Shown in pieces: positions 63,993 through 64,000 of a stretch of 64,000 bases of DNA. Numbering within the stretch: position 1 is the first letter of the stretch; each line of letters begins with the position of its first letter. The DNA comes from Cupriavidus taiwanensis LMG 19424. Its GTDB lineage: Bacteria > Pseudomonadota > Gammaproteobacteria > Burkholderiales > Burkholderiaceae. The stretch is from positions 2,666,001 through 2,730,000 of the forward strand of contig NC_010528.1 of NCBI RefSeq assembly GCF_000069785.1. Reading direction: 5' to 3'. A program made the translations under genes and the position numbers. The notes beneath the pieces were generated by a model, which saw only the letters and a list, made by a program, of their open reading frames with translations, searched no databases and was not told where the DNA came from.

Positions 63993-64000
63993 GGCAGACT

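Overview
This window is a continuous piece of a GC-rich (about two-thirds G+C) betaproteobacterial chromosome. Gene content and order point to Burkholderiaceae, most likely Cupriavidus (C. necator/C. taiwanensis type). The indicators are purN next to an RsmB-type methyltransferase, ribF-ileS-lspA-coaBC-dut, clpS-clpA with cspA, rpsT-DUF3579-argF, purM-permease-hda-pcnB-folK-panB, dnaK-dnaJ, and a glycolate dehydrogenase operon that contains a potassium-channel gene. The genus call is inferred from synteny and protein style; there is no rRNA in the window. I see no tRNA, rRNA, CRISPR array, insertion sequence or prophage.

Layout. 1-4.2 kb: RNA methyltransferase (cut by the window edge), purN, a LuxR-type response regulator and a convergent hybrid histidine kinase. 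4.4-10.7 kb: ribF, ileS, lspA, coaBC, dut, a forward housekeeping block. 10.8-16.8 kb: a VOC protein with a Bug-type periplasmic binding protein, clpA-clpS, cspA and another VOC protein. 17-24.3 kb: icd, an rRNA pseudouridine synthase, a small secreted Lys/Ala-rich protein, DUF192, yajQ, murB, ppnP, argF, DUF3579, rpsT. 24.6-31.5 kb: murJ, SirB1-family protein, DedA protein, mutL, miaA, GNAT. 31.6-37.4 kb: an accessory catabolic island consisting of a GntR regulator facing a hydantoinase / amidase / racemase-like / MFS transporter operon. 37.7-46.6 kb: purM, permease, hda, HAD phosphatase, pcnB, folK, deoxynucleoside kinase, panB, and a two-gene tungstate-type ABC transporter. 46.6-52.8 kb: fused pabB-pabC, dnaJ, dnaK, cobalamin adenosyltransferase. 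53-64 kb: two 2-hydroxyacid dehydrogenase systems (a D-lactate-type FAD enzyme with LysR and GNAT genes; glcD-channel-glcE-glcF), lrgAB, and a VOC gene with its YafY-type regulator, ending with a glutathione peroxidase.

How it works together. Most of the window is core metabolism and maintenance. The distinctive parts are the hydantoin-type island and the 2-hydroxyacid oxidation region. In the island, a 14-bp sequence occurs exactly upstream of both the GntR gene and the divergently placed transporter-led operon, suggesting autoregulated local control, and its racemase-like protein lacks both cysteines the family normally uses. In the 2-hydroxyacid region, lrgAB directly follows glcDEF and may supply transport.

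Non-coding signals that gene annotation alone would miss are: a near-identical 18-bp tandem repeat (CTGACAGCYTCCTGACAG) at two distant promoters; a TCTTATATAAGA palindrome at two other promoter regions; a REP-like inverted repeat that has become the 5' end of the pabB-pabC reading frame; -10 hexamers placed exactly 6 nt before the ATG of purN, clpS and mutL (predicted leaderless mRNAs); and a clear heat-shock (sigma-32) promoter before dnaK.
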